In this document: positions 1 through 5,617 of the stretch, in pieces
How the letters are laid out: every line of letters starts with the position of its first letter
How positions within the stretch are numbered: position 1 is the first letter of the stretch
Assembly: GCA_009936895.1 (NCBI GenBank)
Contig: JAACDS010000009.1
Coordinates: 1-9,439, forward strand
DNA length: 9,439 bases
From: Pseudomonadota bacterium
GTDB taxonomy: Bacteria > Pseudomonadota > Gammaproteobacteria > Pseudomonadales > Azotimanducaceae
Direction: 5' to 3'
Made by a program: the position numbers and the translations under genes
Notes under the pieces: generated by a model
What the model saw: only the letters and a program-made list of their open reading frames with translations
The model's database searches: none
Told to the model about the DNA's origin: nothing

Positions 1-223
1 ATGACAAGGTCATGTTTGGGCAACGATTATTGGTTCCGTGAATGGGTTGAAAAGCCGTTGAACGAACCCTGCTGCATTCAGTCAGTCGATGAAAATGGGT
101 AAGCCGTGGAGCGCACTACGATTCGATAGACCGGATGTCGCGTTTCACACTGTGTCGGGGCCAGCGATTTAACCCCCGTGTGCTTTGGGCCTGTGATTGT
201 TTCTTTTGGACCATTTCAGTTGA
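1..223. other. No supported gene; short open frame at the left edge
   Basis: Frame 1 is open from the window edge to a TAA at 100-102 and could be the last 33 codons of a gene running in from outside. It contains no motif I recognise. Beyond it all plus frames are interrupted within short distances until about 224. The minus frame over 116-493 is open but its translation has low-complexity, Arg/Ser-rich composition and no domain, so I treat it as chance. I see no promoter, tRNA or repeat here. Confidence 0.3.
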
Positions 224-580
224 TGTCACCAACCTTCGCCGCTTGCTCAAGGGCGAAAAGGAATTAAAAGTGAACGCCGCAACGATGAGCCCATTGTTGA
301 CCGAGACCTCGTCGAAAGATGTATGTGGGCAGTAGATCGCCCCATGGCCTATGGAGTGTACTACCTGTTTCACGATTGGTGGGCGGAAGCGCCACAGGGT
401 GCTATCGATAGTTACATGGAACCGTGGCACAGCATCCCGGGGGCGCAAACGTTTCTGCAGGAGCGAGCGCAGAGGGGAGTGGACGGACTGCATTCAGGGC
501 TGGTTGGGAGTGTTTGAGCGGCACGAATCTTTTAAATCGATGTCAAACGAAGGCCTAAACGCTTCAATCTCGCGTTGCTG
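224..580 (+). pseudogene. Frame-disrupted remnant of an unidentified protein gene
   Basis: The plus frame starting at 224 is open to 517 and, from about codon 15 on, reads like real protein, with stretches such as VDRPMAYGVYYLFHDWWAE and PGAQTFLQERAQR. At a GGGG run (474-477) protein-like sequence switches to the frame one base later or two earlier, continuing as GEWTDCIQGWLGVFERHES until about 560, after which it fades. A second switch near 275-285 is possible, because another frame there reads VTNLRRLLKGEKELK. No start codon with a ribosome binding site is evident and I cannot name the family. It may be a decayed gene, a gene with sequencing indels, or chance. The open stretch covers only about 110 residues. 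Confidence 0.3.
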
Positions 581-620
581 GCGTCGTCGCGTTAGACACC
601 ACTCACCCAGTGCCCAGCAC

Positions 621-1085
621 TCAGTAAACGAAGGGTTCGATTTTTTCCGCGCGCAGGGTGTACGAGGCGGTCGCTAAGTCTTCCACCACTTTTGATGCGG
701 ATAACGTGCCTTCTATCCAGAATGGATCCCAGAGGCTTTCGAGTGTGTAGCCGGGCTCAAATTCTGCGTAGATCGTTTGATTGGGCGGTGGTGCGGGCTC
801 GTGTATGCAAGCACCGAAGTAGGGGACAAACAGAAATCGAGTGACAACCTGCCTGTTTTCAAAGTCGACCGGGACAATAAAGCCAGGTATTCGGACGTTT
901 TTGTTGTCTAGGTCCATGCGAACCCGTTCGCCTATCGGAACGTCGTCCTCAAAAAAGAAAGACTCCTCCATCGGGGGAACCAAATCTTGCCAAGCAATTT
1001 CCTCAGCGTCACTGTTGGCTGGCATTGCGATGCTTACAAGCGCGACAGTGATGCAGGCCAACACCGTAGAGTACAGTCGGTTCAT
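621..1085 (-). CDS. Exported DUF3299 protein (ZrgE/PA4066-like, zinc-regulated)
   Basis: This 154-residue protein begins with an export signal: MNRLYS, a hydrophobic stretch at about residues 7-22, and a likely cleavage near residue 26-27, so it probably acts in the periplasm. The body matches the DUF3299 pattern: VRIPGFIVPVDFE at 64-76, then FLFVPYFGACIHEPAPPPNQ at 84-103, in which Cys93 and His95 could bind metal. Length is normal for the family. The start ATG at 1085 is the only reasonable one, though the Shine-Dalgarno is weak. It is divergent from the ABC ATPase across 52 bp holding a Zur-like box. DUF3299 proteins are known from Zur-controlled ABC loci of Vibrio and Pseudomonas; their biochemical role is not settled. 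Family assignment is from recognised motifs; the zinc role is from context. Confidence 0.88.
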   Translation of the reverse strand: MNRLYSTVLACITVALVSIAMPANSDAEEIAWQDLVPPMEESFFFEDDVPIGERVRMDLDNKNVRIPGFIVPVDFENRQVVTRFLFVPYFGACIHEPAPPPNQTIYAEFEPGYTLESLWDPFWIEGTLSASKVVEDLATASYTLRAEKIEPFVY

Positions 1086-1088
1086 TCT

Positions 1089-1117
1089 TTGAGCCCGTTT
1101 CAGTTACGTTGTAACAT
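1089..1117 (+). promoter_or_regulatory. Candidate sigma-70 promoter of the ABC operon
   Basis: TTGAGC (1089-1094) and TAACAT (1112-1117) are 17 bp apart, each matching four of six consensus positions. Transcription would start near 1124, leaving a leader of only about 14 nucleotides before the ATG at 1138, with no Shine-Dalgarno visible. The -10 element lies inside the Zur-like box, so repressor binding would block it. This is a by-eye prediction. Confidence 0.35.
1103..1115. promoter_or_regulatory. Zur-like operator between DUF3299 and ABC genes
   Basis: GTTAC-GTT-GTAAC is a 5-bp inverted repeat around three bases, followed by an A. The 13-bp core is the exact reverse complement of the core at 5521-5533. 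It lies in the 52-bp gap between the start codons at 1085 and 1138, where one dimer or dimer pair could control both directions. The flanking bases do not extend the symmetry, unlike the 5515-5539 site. Confidence 0.72.
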
Positions 1118-1137
1118 CTTATCACCGCTTTTTGCCG

Positions 1138-1845
1138 ATGAGCACTGTGACGATAATCGATTCCCTTTCAGACGCCATCAAGTTGCGAGACTTGAACTAC
1201 ACCTTTCCAGGAAGTTCCTTGCCAGTGTTGAGTATTCCTGCATGGCAAGTGGCGCGAAACGAACGTGTATTTTTGCAAGGTGAATCGGGCAGTGGTAAGT
1301 CCACACTGCTGGGCCTGCTCGCTGGTTTGCAGCTACCGACTCTTGGAGAGATCGATATTTTGGGCACACGGATGTCGGCTTTGGGGGCAAGCAAACGCGA
1401 TAGATTCCGAGCCAAATACCTGGGCGTCGTTTTTCAGCAGTTCAATTTGATTCCCTATCTCTCTGCAGTGGAGAATGTATTGCTGGCGGCTCAGTTCGGT
1501 ACGTCGGATCGTGTAGGGGCAAGGCAGCGGGCGATCGAGTTGCTCGAGCGCGTCAACTTGCCGTCATCCTTGCACGACCGTAAGGCGGCAGCGTTAAGTA
1601 TCGGACAGCAGCAACGCATCGCCATTGTGCGCGCCTTGATCAATGAACCGTCCTTATTGCTTGTCGACGAACCCACATCGGCGTTGGATCACAACAATCG
1701 TGATGCGTTTCTGGCCCTGCTCTTCGATGTGTTGGCTGATATGGAGTGCGCCATGGTATTCGTCAGTCACGATCCAACCATTGGCCAGTTGTTTGATCGG
1801 CACGTCAGGCTGGCAGAACTCAACCAAGTTGGGGGGCGGGGATAG
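1138..1845 (+). CDS. ABC transporter ATPase, MacB/LolD type (zinc-regulated)
   Basis: This 235-residue ATPase has all the parts of an ABC nucleotide-binding domain: Walker A GESGSGKST (48-56), Q-loop Gln100 in VVFQQFNLIPYLSAVENV, signature LSIGQQQR (153-160), Walker B LLLVDE (173-178), D-loop SALD and switch His211 in FVSHD. The QFNLIPYLSAVENV and VDEPTSALD segments are typical of the MacB/LolD/FtsE branch. I take the ATG at 1138; an in-frame TTG six bases earlier is possible. Its TAG overlaps the GTG of the permease (TAGTG), so the two are coupled and should form one transporter. It would hydrolyse ATP at the inner face of the cytoplasmic membrane. The zinc link rests on the Zur box and neighbours, and matches ABC genes linked to DUF3299 in Vibrio and Pseudomonas. 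Confidence 0.93.
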   Translation: MSTVTIIDSLSDAIKLRDLNYTFPGSSLPVLSIPAWQVARNERVFLQGESGSGKSTLLGLLAGLQLPTLGEIDILGTRMSALGASKRDRFRAKYLGVVFQQFNLIPYLSAVENVLLAAQFGTSDRVGARQRAIELLERVNLPSSLHDRKAAALSIGQQQRIAIVRALINEPSLLLVDEPTSALDHNNRDAFLALLFDVLADMECAMVFVSHDPTIGQLFDRHVRLAELNQVGGRG

Positions 1846-3284
1846 TGGCAATTTTTTCCTCGTTGTTAGGCGTCGCTTGGCGCAGTCTGCTTTATCGCTT
1901 CAGCGGTGTTTTACTGACCATCGTGTCTGTTGCGATCAGTGTCTTTGTGCTGCTCGGTGTTGAACACGTGCGGCAAGAGGCGCGCAACGGCTTTGCCAGC
2001 ACGGTCTCTGGTGTGGATCTGATCGTTGGTGCAAGAACCGGTGAGGTAAATCTGCTGCTGCTTTCGGTATTTCGCATCGGTGCGGCGACGGCGAACGTAT
2101 CCTGGTCTTCACTGGAACAAATTGACGCTCAAAAAAATGTGGCCTGGACTGTGCCCATTGCCCTCGGCGACTCTCATCGCGGCTATCGCGTCGTGGGTAC
2201 CACTCAAGAGTTTTTTACGCGTTATAAGTACGCGAACCGACAGGCGCTGGCGTTCGCCGAAGGCGCGCAATTTGATGGGCTAACGGACATCGTGCTTGGT
2301 TCCCGAGTTGCATCGGAGCTTTCCTATACATTGGGCGACTCAATCGTATTGAGTCATGGCGTGGCGGATGTCAGTTTCACTCATCACGATCAGTTGCCCC
2401 TCATGGTGAGCGGTATTCTTGCGCCCAGTGGCACCCCTATCGACAACGCTCTGTTTGTTAACCTGTTAGCTATCGGAGCGCTTCATGCAGACGATAGCGG
2501 TCGGAATAGGGAACTCGGCAAGACTAGCGGAGAGGGGTATTCCCATGCGGAGCATGATGCTCACGACGAGCACGAGGCCCACGACGCGCATGAGGCCCAC
2601 GACGCGCATGAGGATCACAATGAGCACGAGGCCCACGATGCACATGACGAACACGACGCCCCTGCAACGTCAGAACACGAAGCAGCAGTTCACGCCGAAG
2701 ACGAGCATGCCCACGATCACCCTTTGATTGGAGCTGTCACCGCGGTGCTTGTTGGTCTCGATTCACCCATCGCAACGTTGCAGGTCAAGCGTTGGGCGGA
2801 CAATTACCCTGATGAGGCTTTGCTTGCGATTCTGCCGGGTGTGGCTTTGACTCAATTGTGGGAGCTTATCGGGAACGTTGAAGCGGTGCTGCTGGGTATT
2901 TCGATTCTGGTCTTTGCCTCTTCGCTGCTGGGTTTGAACGCCATGCTGCTGGCATCCATGCGCGAAAGACGTGGTGAGATTGAGGTGCTTCGCAGTATTG
3001 GCGCGCCGTCGTTCTACATTGTGGGTCTGCTTTTACTTGAGTCCCTGCTAATCGTTACCACGGGTATTTTACTTGCCATACTGGGTTTGTTGTTTTGCAT
3101 TGCACTCGCGAACGATCTGTTGGTTCAGTCGGTGGGTTTGATGCTTTCCTCTCACATTTTCAGTTCTTCCAATTTGTTGTCGTTGTCTTTGATCTACCTG
3201 ACAACCTTGGTCGTAACGGTGTTGCCCGCTCTGCAGGCCTATCGCGTATCCAAGTCTGTTGGTGGCGGTTCGCCAGATAGTTGA
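1845..3284 (+). CDS. FtsX/MacB-like ABC permease with His-rich periplasmic insert
   Basis: This 479-residue permease starts with GTG overlapping the ATPase stop, with a G-rich ribosome site just upstream. Layout: transmembrane helix at about 21-40, a long extracytoplasmic domain, then three helices or hairpins at about 345-370, 392-425 and 443-465. The MRERRGEIEVLRSIGA segment (372-387) between helices is the FtsX coupling region that contacts the ATPase. That topology is the type VII (LolCDE/MacB) fold, whose members usually do mechanical work in the periplasm rather than move a substrate through the membrane. Residues 234-292 hold 18 histidines in HDAHEAH-like repeats, a probable zinc buffer or sensor. 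Its stop codon overlaps the -35 of the zur promoter. It may be part of a zinc uptake or release machine; direction is unknown. Confidence 0.9.
   Translation: MAIFSSLLGVAWRSLLYRFSGVLLTIVSVAISVFVLLGVEHVRQEARNGFASTVSGVDLIVGARTGEVNLLLLSVFRIGAATANVSWSSLEQIDAQKNVAWTVPIALGDSHRGYRVVGTTQEFFTRYKYANRQALAFAEGAQFDGLTDIVLGSRVASELSYTLGDSIVLSHGVADVSFTHHDQLPLMVSGILAPSGTPIDNALFVNLLAIGALHADDSGRNRELGKTSGEGYSHAEHDAHDEHEAHDAHEAHDAHEDHNEHEAHDAHDEHDAPATSEHEAAVHAEDEHAHDHPLIGAVTAVLVGLDSPIATLQVKRWADNYPDEALLAILPGVALTQLWELIGNVEAVLLGISILVFASSLLGLNAMLLASMRERRGEIEVLRSIGAPSFYIVGLLLLESLLIVTTGILLAILGLLFCIALANDLLVQSVGLMLSSHIFSSSNLLSLSLIYLTTLVVTVLPALQAYRVSKSVGGGSPDS
2574..2645 (+). repeat. 18-bp tandem repeat encoding His-rich EAHDAH units
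   Basis: Four consecutive 18-bp units encode the core of the His-rich insert. Units 1 (2574-2591) and 2 (2592-2609) are identical and encode EAHDAH; unit 3 (2610-2627) is diverged (EDHNEH); unit 4 (2628-2645) again encodes EAHDAH with two silent changes. The in-frame unit lets the His count grow or shrink by slippage without breaking the gene. Confidence 0.85.
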
Positions 3285-3311
3285 CACTTAATCTCCAAAT
3301 TTTGTTATAAA
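3281..3311 (+). promoter_or_regulatory. Promoter of zur, -35 overlapping the permease stop codon
   Basis: A perfect TTGACA (3281-3286) overlaps the permease TGA (3282-3284). TATAAA (3306-3311) follows after 19 bp, with TTATAA one base earlier as an alternative; spacing is a little long. The -10 lies inside the Zur-like box, implying autorepression. The start of transcription would fall near 3318. Confidence 0.5.
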
Positions 3312-3317
3312 GTAACA
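3303..3317. promoter_or_regulatory. Zur-like operator upstream of zur (autoregulation)
   Basis: TGTTAT-AAA-GTAACA shows the same half-sites as the boxes at 1103 and 5515, with one mismatch in the arm (T for C at 3308). It covers the predicted -10 of zur, so zur and the coupled MerC-like gene are probably self-repressed when zinc is sufficient. Confidence 0.65.
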
Positions 3318-3324
3318 TTCTCAC

Positions 3325-3342
3325 AAAAGGTTAAACGTTATC
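3325..3342 (+). promoter_or_regulatory. zur: Ribosome binding site and probable AUC start of zur
   Basis: AAAAGG (3325-3330) is followed after nine bases by ATC (3340-3342), in frame with the Zur coding sequence. There is no ATG anywhere between the permease stop and 3403, no in-frame GTG or TTG, and the frame is closed by a TAA at 3313-3315. The only other in-frame candidate, CTG at 3385, lacks a spaced Shine-Dalgarno. Confidence 0.5.
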
Positions 3343-3813
3343 AATCAACGAGAAGATCAGGCCGTTCTCGCGCGTGCTCAAGAGCTGTGTGCTCAAAGCG
3401 GGATGAAGCTCACCGCGAAACGAGCCCAAGTGCTTGAGGGGTTGGTGAGATCCAAAAAAGCGTTGTCTGCCTACGCGCTAACCGATTACTGCCGTCAAGA
3501 GTTGGGCTATGAGCTATGGCCTATGTCGGTATACCGGATTCTTGAGTTTCTTGAAGAAAATAACCTCATTCATCGCCTAAACACGACGAACAAGTACATA
3601 GCCTGTTCTCACATTATTTGTGAGCATTCCCACCAGGCACCGCAATTTTTGATCTGCAAATCTTGCTCTAAAGTTGAAGAAGTGAGTATCCCTAAAACGG
3701 TTGTTGCGTCGGTCGGAAAGGCCGCTGGAGAGGCTGGGTTTCGATTGGCCAGCAAGCAACTGGAAATTGAGTGTTATTGCTCAGATTGCCCAACGCAGGA
3801 GCAATCGCGTTGA
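3340..3813 (+). CDS. zur: Zinc uptake regulator Zur (Fur family)
   Basis: Zur is a zinc-bound repressor of zinc-acquisition genes. Numbering from the internal ATG at 3403, the winged helix holds MSVYRILEFL (41-50), matching the DNA-recognition helix TVYRALDFL of E. coli Zur as I recall it. Likely regulatory zinc ligands are His57, Cys68, His77 and Glu93; the structural Cys4 site is Cys85, Cys88, Cys126 and Cys129. Starting at 3403 would remove the first helix. The 21 codons upstream encode AVLARAQELCAQSG ahead of MKLTAKR, which lines up with the E. coli N-terminus and gives the same 21-residue offset. I therefore start at ATC 3340 (157 residues). The TGA overlaps the next ATG. Function is well supported; the start codon is less certain. 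Confidence 0.9.
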   Translation: MNQREDQAVLARAQELCAQSGMKLTAKRAQVLEGLVRSKKALSAYALTDYCRQELGYELWPMSVYRILEFLEENNLIHRLNTTNKYIACSHIICEHSHQAPQFLICKSCSKVEEVSIPKTVVASVGKAAGEAGFRLASKQLEIECYCSDCPTQEQSR

Positions 3814-4202
3814 TGATTTTCACCGGTGTTTTGGATAAATCGGCAATCGGCCTGTCGATGTTTTGCATCTTGCACTGCCTTGCTTTGCCGTTTGTGGTCA
3901 TCATGGTGCCCCAGCTAACGGCTTACTGGTTTGCAGGAGAGGACTTTCATCTGACGTTAATCTACTTGGTACTGCCTACGAGTGTGTTAGCCATTGGACT
4001 CGGGTGTAGGCGCCACGGCTCTTACCAAGTGATGGCTTGGGGGCTGATCGGATTGCTGACATTAGTCTTAGCCGCGGTGTACGGGCACGATGTGTTTGGT
4101 GAAATGGCAGAAAAGCTGCTAACGCTCATGGGCGGTATCTTCGTGATGATCGCCCACTTCCTTAACTTTCGGCTGTGTCAAAGCTGCGACTGCGAGCATT
4201 AG
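3813..4202 (+). CDS. MerC-domain membrane protein coupled to zur
   Basis: This 129-residue inner-membrane protein starts at ATG 3813, sharing the A of the zur TGA (TGATG), with AGGAG at 3797-3801. It has four predicted transmembrane helices at about 11-33, 47-65, 74-92 and 101-118. The MerC-type metal site is CILHC (Cys18, Cys22) in the first helix, following LDKSAIGLSMF. The tail carries CQSCDCEH, a second possible thiolate/histidine site (Cys122, Cys125, Cys127, His129). MerC proteins of mercury operons carry mercuric ions across the membrane; chromosomal MerC-like genes next to zur are more likely zinc-related, but their function is not established. There is no mer operon here. Expression should follow zur through translational coupling. 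An upstream TTG at 3771 in frame is possible but would overlap zur by 43 bases. Confidence 0.85.
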   Translation: MIFTGVLDKSAIGLSMFCILHCLALPFVVIMVPQLTAYWFAGEDFHLTLIYLVLPTSVLAIGLGCRRHGSYQVMAWGLIGLLTLVLAAVYGHDVFGEMAEKLLTLMGGIFVMIAHFLNFRLCQSCDCEH

Positions 4203-4215
4203 ATCAGTGCTCGCA
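4191..4215. repeat. Perfect 8-bp inverted repeat at the end of the MerC-like gene
   Basis: TGCGAGCA (4191-4198) and TGCTCGCA (4208-4215) pair perfectly around a nine-base loop containing the TAG stop. It lies between the convergent MerC-like and dehydrogenase genes. It may end transcription or protect the mRNA, but no T-run follows on either strand, so it is not a classical terminator. Confidence 0.5.
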
Positions 4216-4311
4216 ATATGCGACAGCGTGTCAGCACCCTTGGCGCGGGCAAAGATCTCACCCATGTCTGCTGCTACCCAGCATTGAACGCTATCGCGCA
4301 GTGGCTGTGTT

Positions 4312-5448
4312 CTAGCCCATCGCGGTTTCATACAGTGCTTCATACTCCTGAGCTGAACACGGTCGCGGATTGGTAAAGGTGCAGACATCCTTGGCCGCAT
4401 GGCTTGCCAAGTCCGGGATTGAATCTGCGCTCACCCCCATGTCGGAAAGGTTCGCCGGCAGACCCAATTCCGCGTTCAGATCGCGAATAAACGCCGCTGG
4501 ATCTGCGCTGCTATCGAGGCCCATCGCCGCATTCAAGCGTTTGTACTTGTCGCCCACGTGGTCGCGGTTAAAATCGAGTATGGTCGGCAGAATCACGGCA
4601 TTCAACGTGCCATGATGTAGCCTTAGCGTCTGGTCAGCGCCACAGGCATGGCTCATTGAATGCACTGCGCCCAAGCCCTTACTGAAGGCCATGGCTCCCT
4701 CGGCTGCGGCCATCATCATATGCCAGCGAGCGTCTTCATCGCTGCCGTCTTTTACTGCCCTTTGTAGGTGCCCTTCGCGGATGCCGCGTTCGATGCCGTC
4801 ACAGGCCACAGCCTCTGCGGGCGGATTCACTTGGGGCGACAACAGTGCTTCAACGCAGTGGGTCATGGCGTCCATGCCCGTGGCCGCTGTGAGATGCGGG
4901 GGAAGCCCCAGCGTTAGGGAAGGGTCGCAGATGGCTGTCATGGGAACCAAGTTGCGACTTGCCAGAATCAACTTCTCACCGTTTTTCATGATGATCACGG
5001 CACCCGATGAAACCTCGCTGCCGGTGCCAGAGGTGGTTGGAATAGCGATCAGCGGTGCCACGGGACCAATTTTAGCCGCGCCGCCCAAGCCGGCGGTGTA
5101 TTCCAATAAATCGCCTTCGTGGGTTACCGCCAGAGCAACGGCTTTAGCGAGGTCCATCGACGATCCGCCGCCCAAAGCCACAACACCATCGCAGCCCGCT
5201 TCGATGTACTTTTCAACCGCTTCTTCCACAGCCATTTGGGTTGGATTTTCTGGCGTGCCGTCGAAGATCGTCAGTCCAGCGTCGTTGCCCAGTTTGGCGG
5301 CGAGATCGGTCACCATGCCGAGGTTAACAAGGCCTTTGTCTGTGCAAAGCAGCGGACGGGTAATCCCGTACTGAGCCAGTACCTGGCCCAACTGCCCGCT
5401 GGCGCCGTGATCAAAGATGGTGTGGGTCATGAAAGTCAGTGTTGCCAT
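4312..5448 (-). CDS. Iron-containing (group III) alcohol dehydrogenase
   Basis: This 378-residue enzyme is a full-length member of the Fe-dependent alcohol dehydrogenase family, which interconverts alcohols and aldehydes or ketones with NAD(P). The nucleotide-binding loop is GGGSSMD (93-99). Family motifs AIPTTSGTGSEVS (135-147) and GMDAMTHCVEA (191-201) are present. Likely metal ligands are Asp193, His197, His263 and His279, by comparison with E. coli FucO. The substrate cannot be read from the sequence. The start ATG at 5448 has AGGAAT upstream (5453-5458 on the plus strand); the reading frame stays open further upstream, through the operator, but that part is not protein-like. It is divergent from the COG0523 GTPase over a perfect Zur-like box, so it is probably induced by zinc starvation. 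A zinc-sparing substitution for a Zn-dependent dehydrogenase is my inference. Confidence 0.92.
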   Translation of the reverse strand: MATLTFMTHTIFDHGASGQLGQVLAQYGITRPLLCTDKGLVNLGMVTDLAAKLGNDAGLTIFDGTPENPTQMAVEEAVEKYIEAGCDGVVALGGGSSMDLAKAVALAVTHEGDLLEYTAGLGGAAKIGPVAPLIAIPTTSGTGSEVSSGAVIIMKNGEKLILASRNLVPMTAICDPSLTLGLPPHLTAATGMDAMTHCVEALLSPQVNPPAEAVACDGIERGIREGHLQRAVKDGSDEDARWHMMMAAAEGAMAFSKGLGAVHSMSHACGADQTLRLHHGTLNAVILPTILDFNRDHVGDKYKRLNAAMGLDSSADPAAFIRDLNAELGLPANLSDMGVSADSIPDLASHAAKDVCTFTNPRPCSAQEYEALYETAMG

Positions 5449-5490
5449 GAGGATTCCTATGTTAGAGAAAGAGAGCCCTAGGAGCGTGTG

Positions 5491-5518
5491 TCGAATCTTA
5501 TAGAGTACTGCGTAAAAT
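5491..5518 (+). promoter_or_regulatory. Weak candidate promoter of the COG0523 gene
   Basis: TAAAAT (5513-5518) matches five of six -10 positions and enters the Zur box; TCGAAT (5491-5496), 16 bp upstream, is a poor -35. Start of transcription would be near 5525, inside the box, giving a leader of about 90 nucleotides. No clear Shine-Dalgarno precedes ATG 5618. Confidence 0.3.
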
Positions 5519-5527
5519 ATGTTACAA
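5497..5527 (-). promoter_or_regulatory. Candidate promoter of the iron dehydrogenase gene
   Basis: On the minus strand TTGTAA (plus-strand 5522-5527) precedes TATAAG (5497-5502) by 19 bp; shifting the -35 one base gives 18. The -35 lies inside the left arm and centre of the Zur-like box, so bound Zur would exclude RNA polymerase. Confidence 0.4.
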
Positions 5528-5539
5528 CGTAACATATTT
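5515..5539. promoter_or_regulatory. Zur operator, perfect 11-bp inverted repeat
   Basis: AAATATGTTAC (5515-5525) and GTAACATATTT (5529-5539) are exact reverse complements around AAC. The pattern closely resembles the gammaproteobacterial Zur consensus, in which TGTTAT and ATAACA half-sites are flanked by A/T-rich arms. It lies in the gap between the divergent dehydrogenase (5448) and COG0523 (5618) starts, and is the strongest of three related sites in the window. Confidence 0.85.
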
Positions 5540-5617
5540 GGGTTTTGACGGTGTTTTGCAGGCAAACTTCTACGACAAACACCAGATCGCTCCGTTACGC
5601 AATAATAGTTCTTCTCT

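Noticed and set aside
116..493. 125-codon open frame on the minus strand
   Set aside because: Arg/Ser-rich translation without hydrophobic core or motif, and the opposite strand reads more like protein.
609..621. Hairpin AGTGC-CCA-GCACT at the DUF3299 stop codon
   Set aside because: Only a 5-bp stem with a three-base loop and no T-run on the minus strand; too weak to call a terminator.
2574..2645. Tandem repeats considered as a CRISPR-like array
   Set aside because: Units are directly adjacent, in frame, without spacers, and encode a His-rich protein segment.
3403..3405. ATG as the start of zur
   Set aside because: It lacks a spaced Shine-Dalgarno and removes the conserved first helix encoded upstream.
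3813..4202. Mercury resistance operon
   Set aside because: Only a MerC-like protein is present; no merR, merT, merP or merA, and the neighbours are zinc genes.
4691..5374. 227-codon plus-strand open frame
   Set aside because: Antisense shadow of the iron dehydrogenase, which has clear family motifs; the shadow is Ala/Pro/Ser-rich with no domain.
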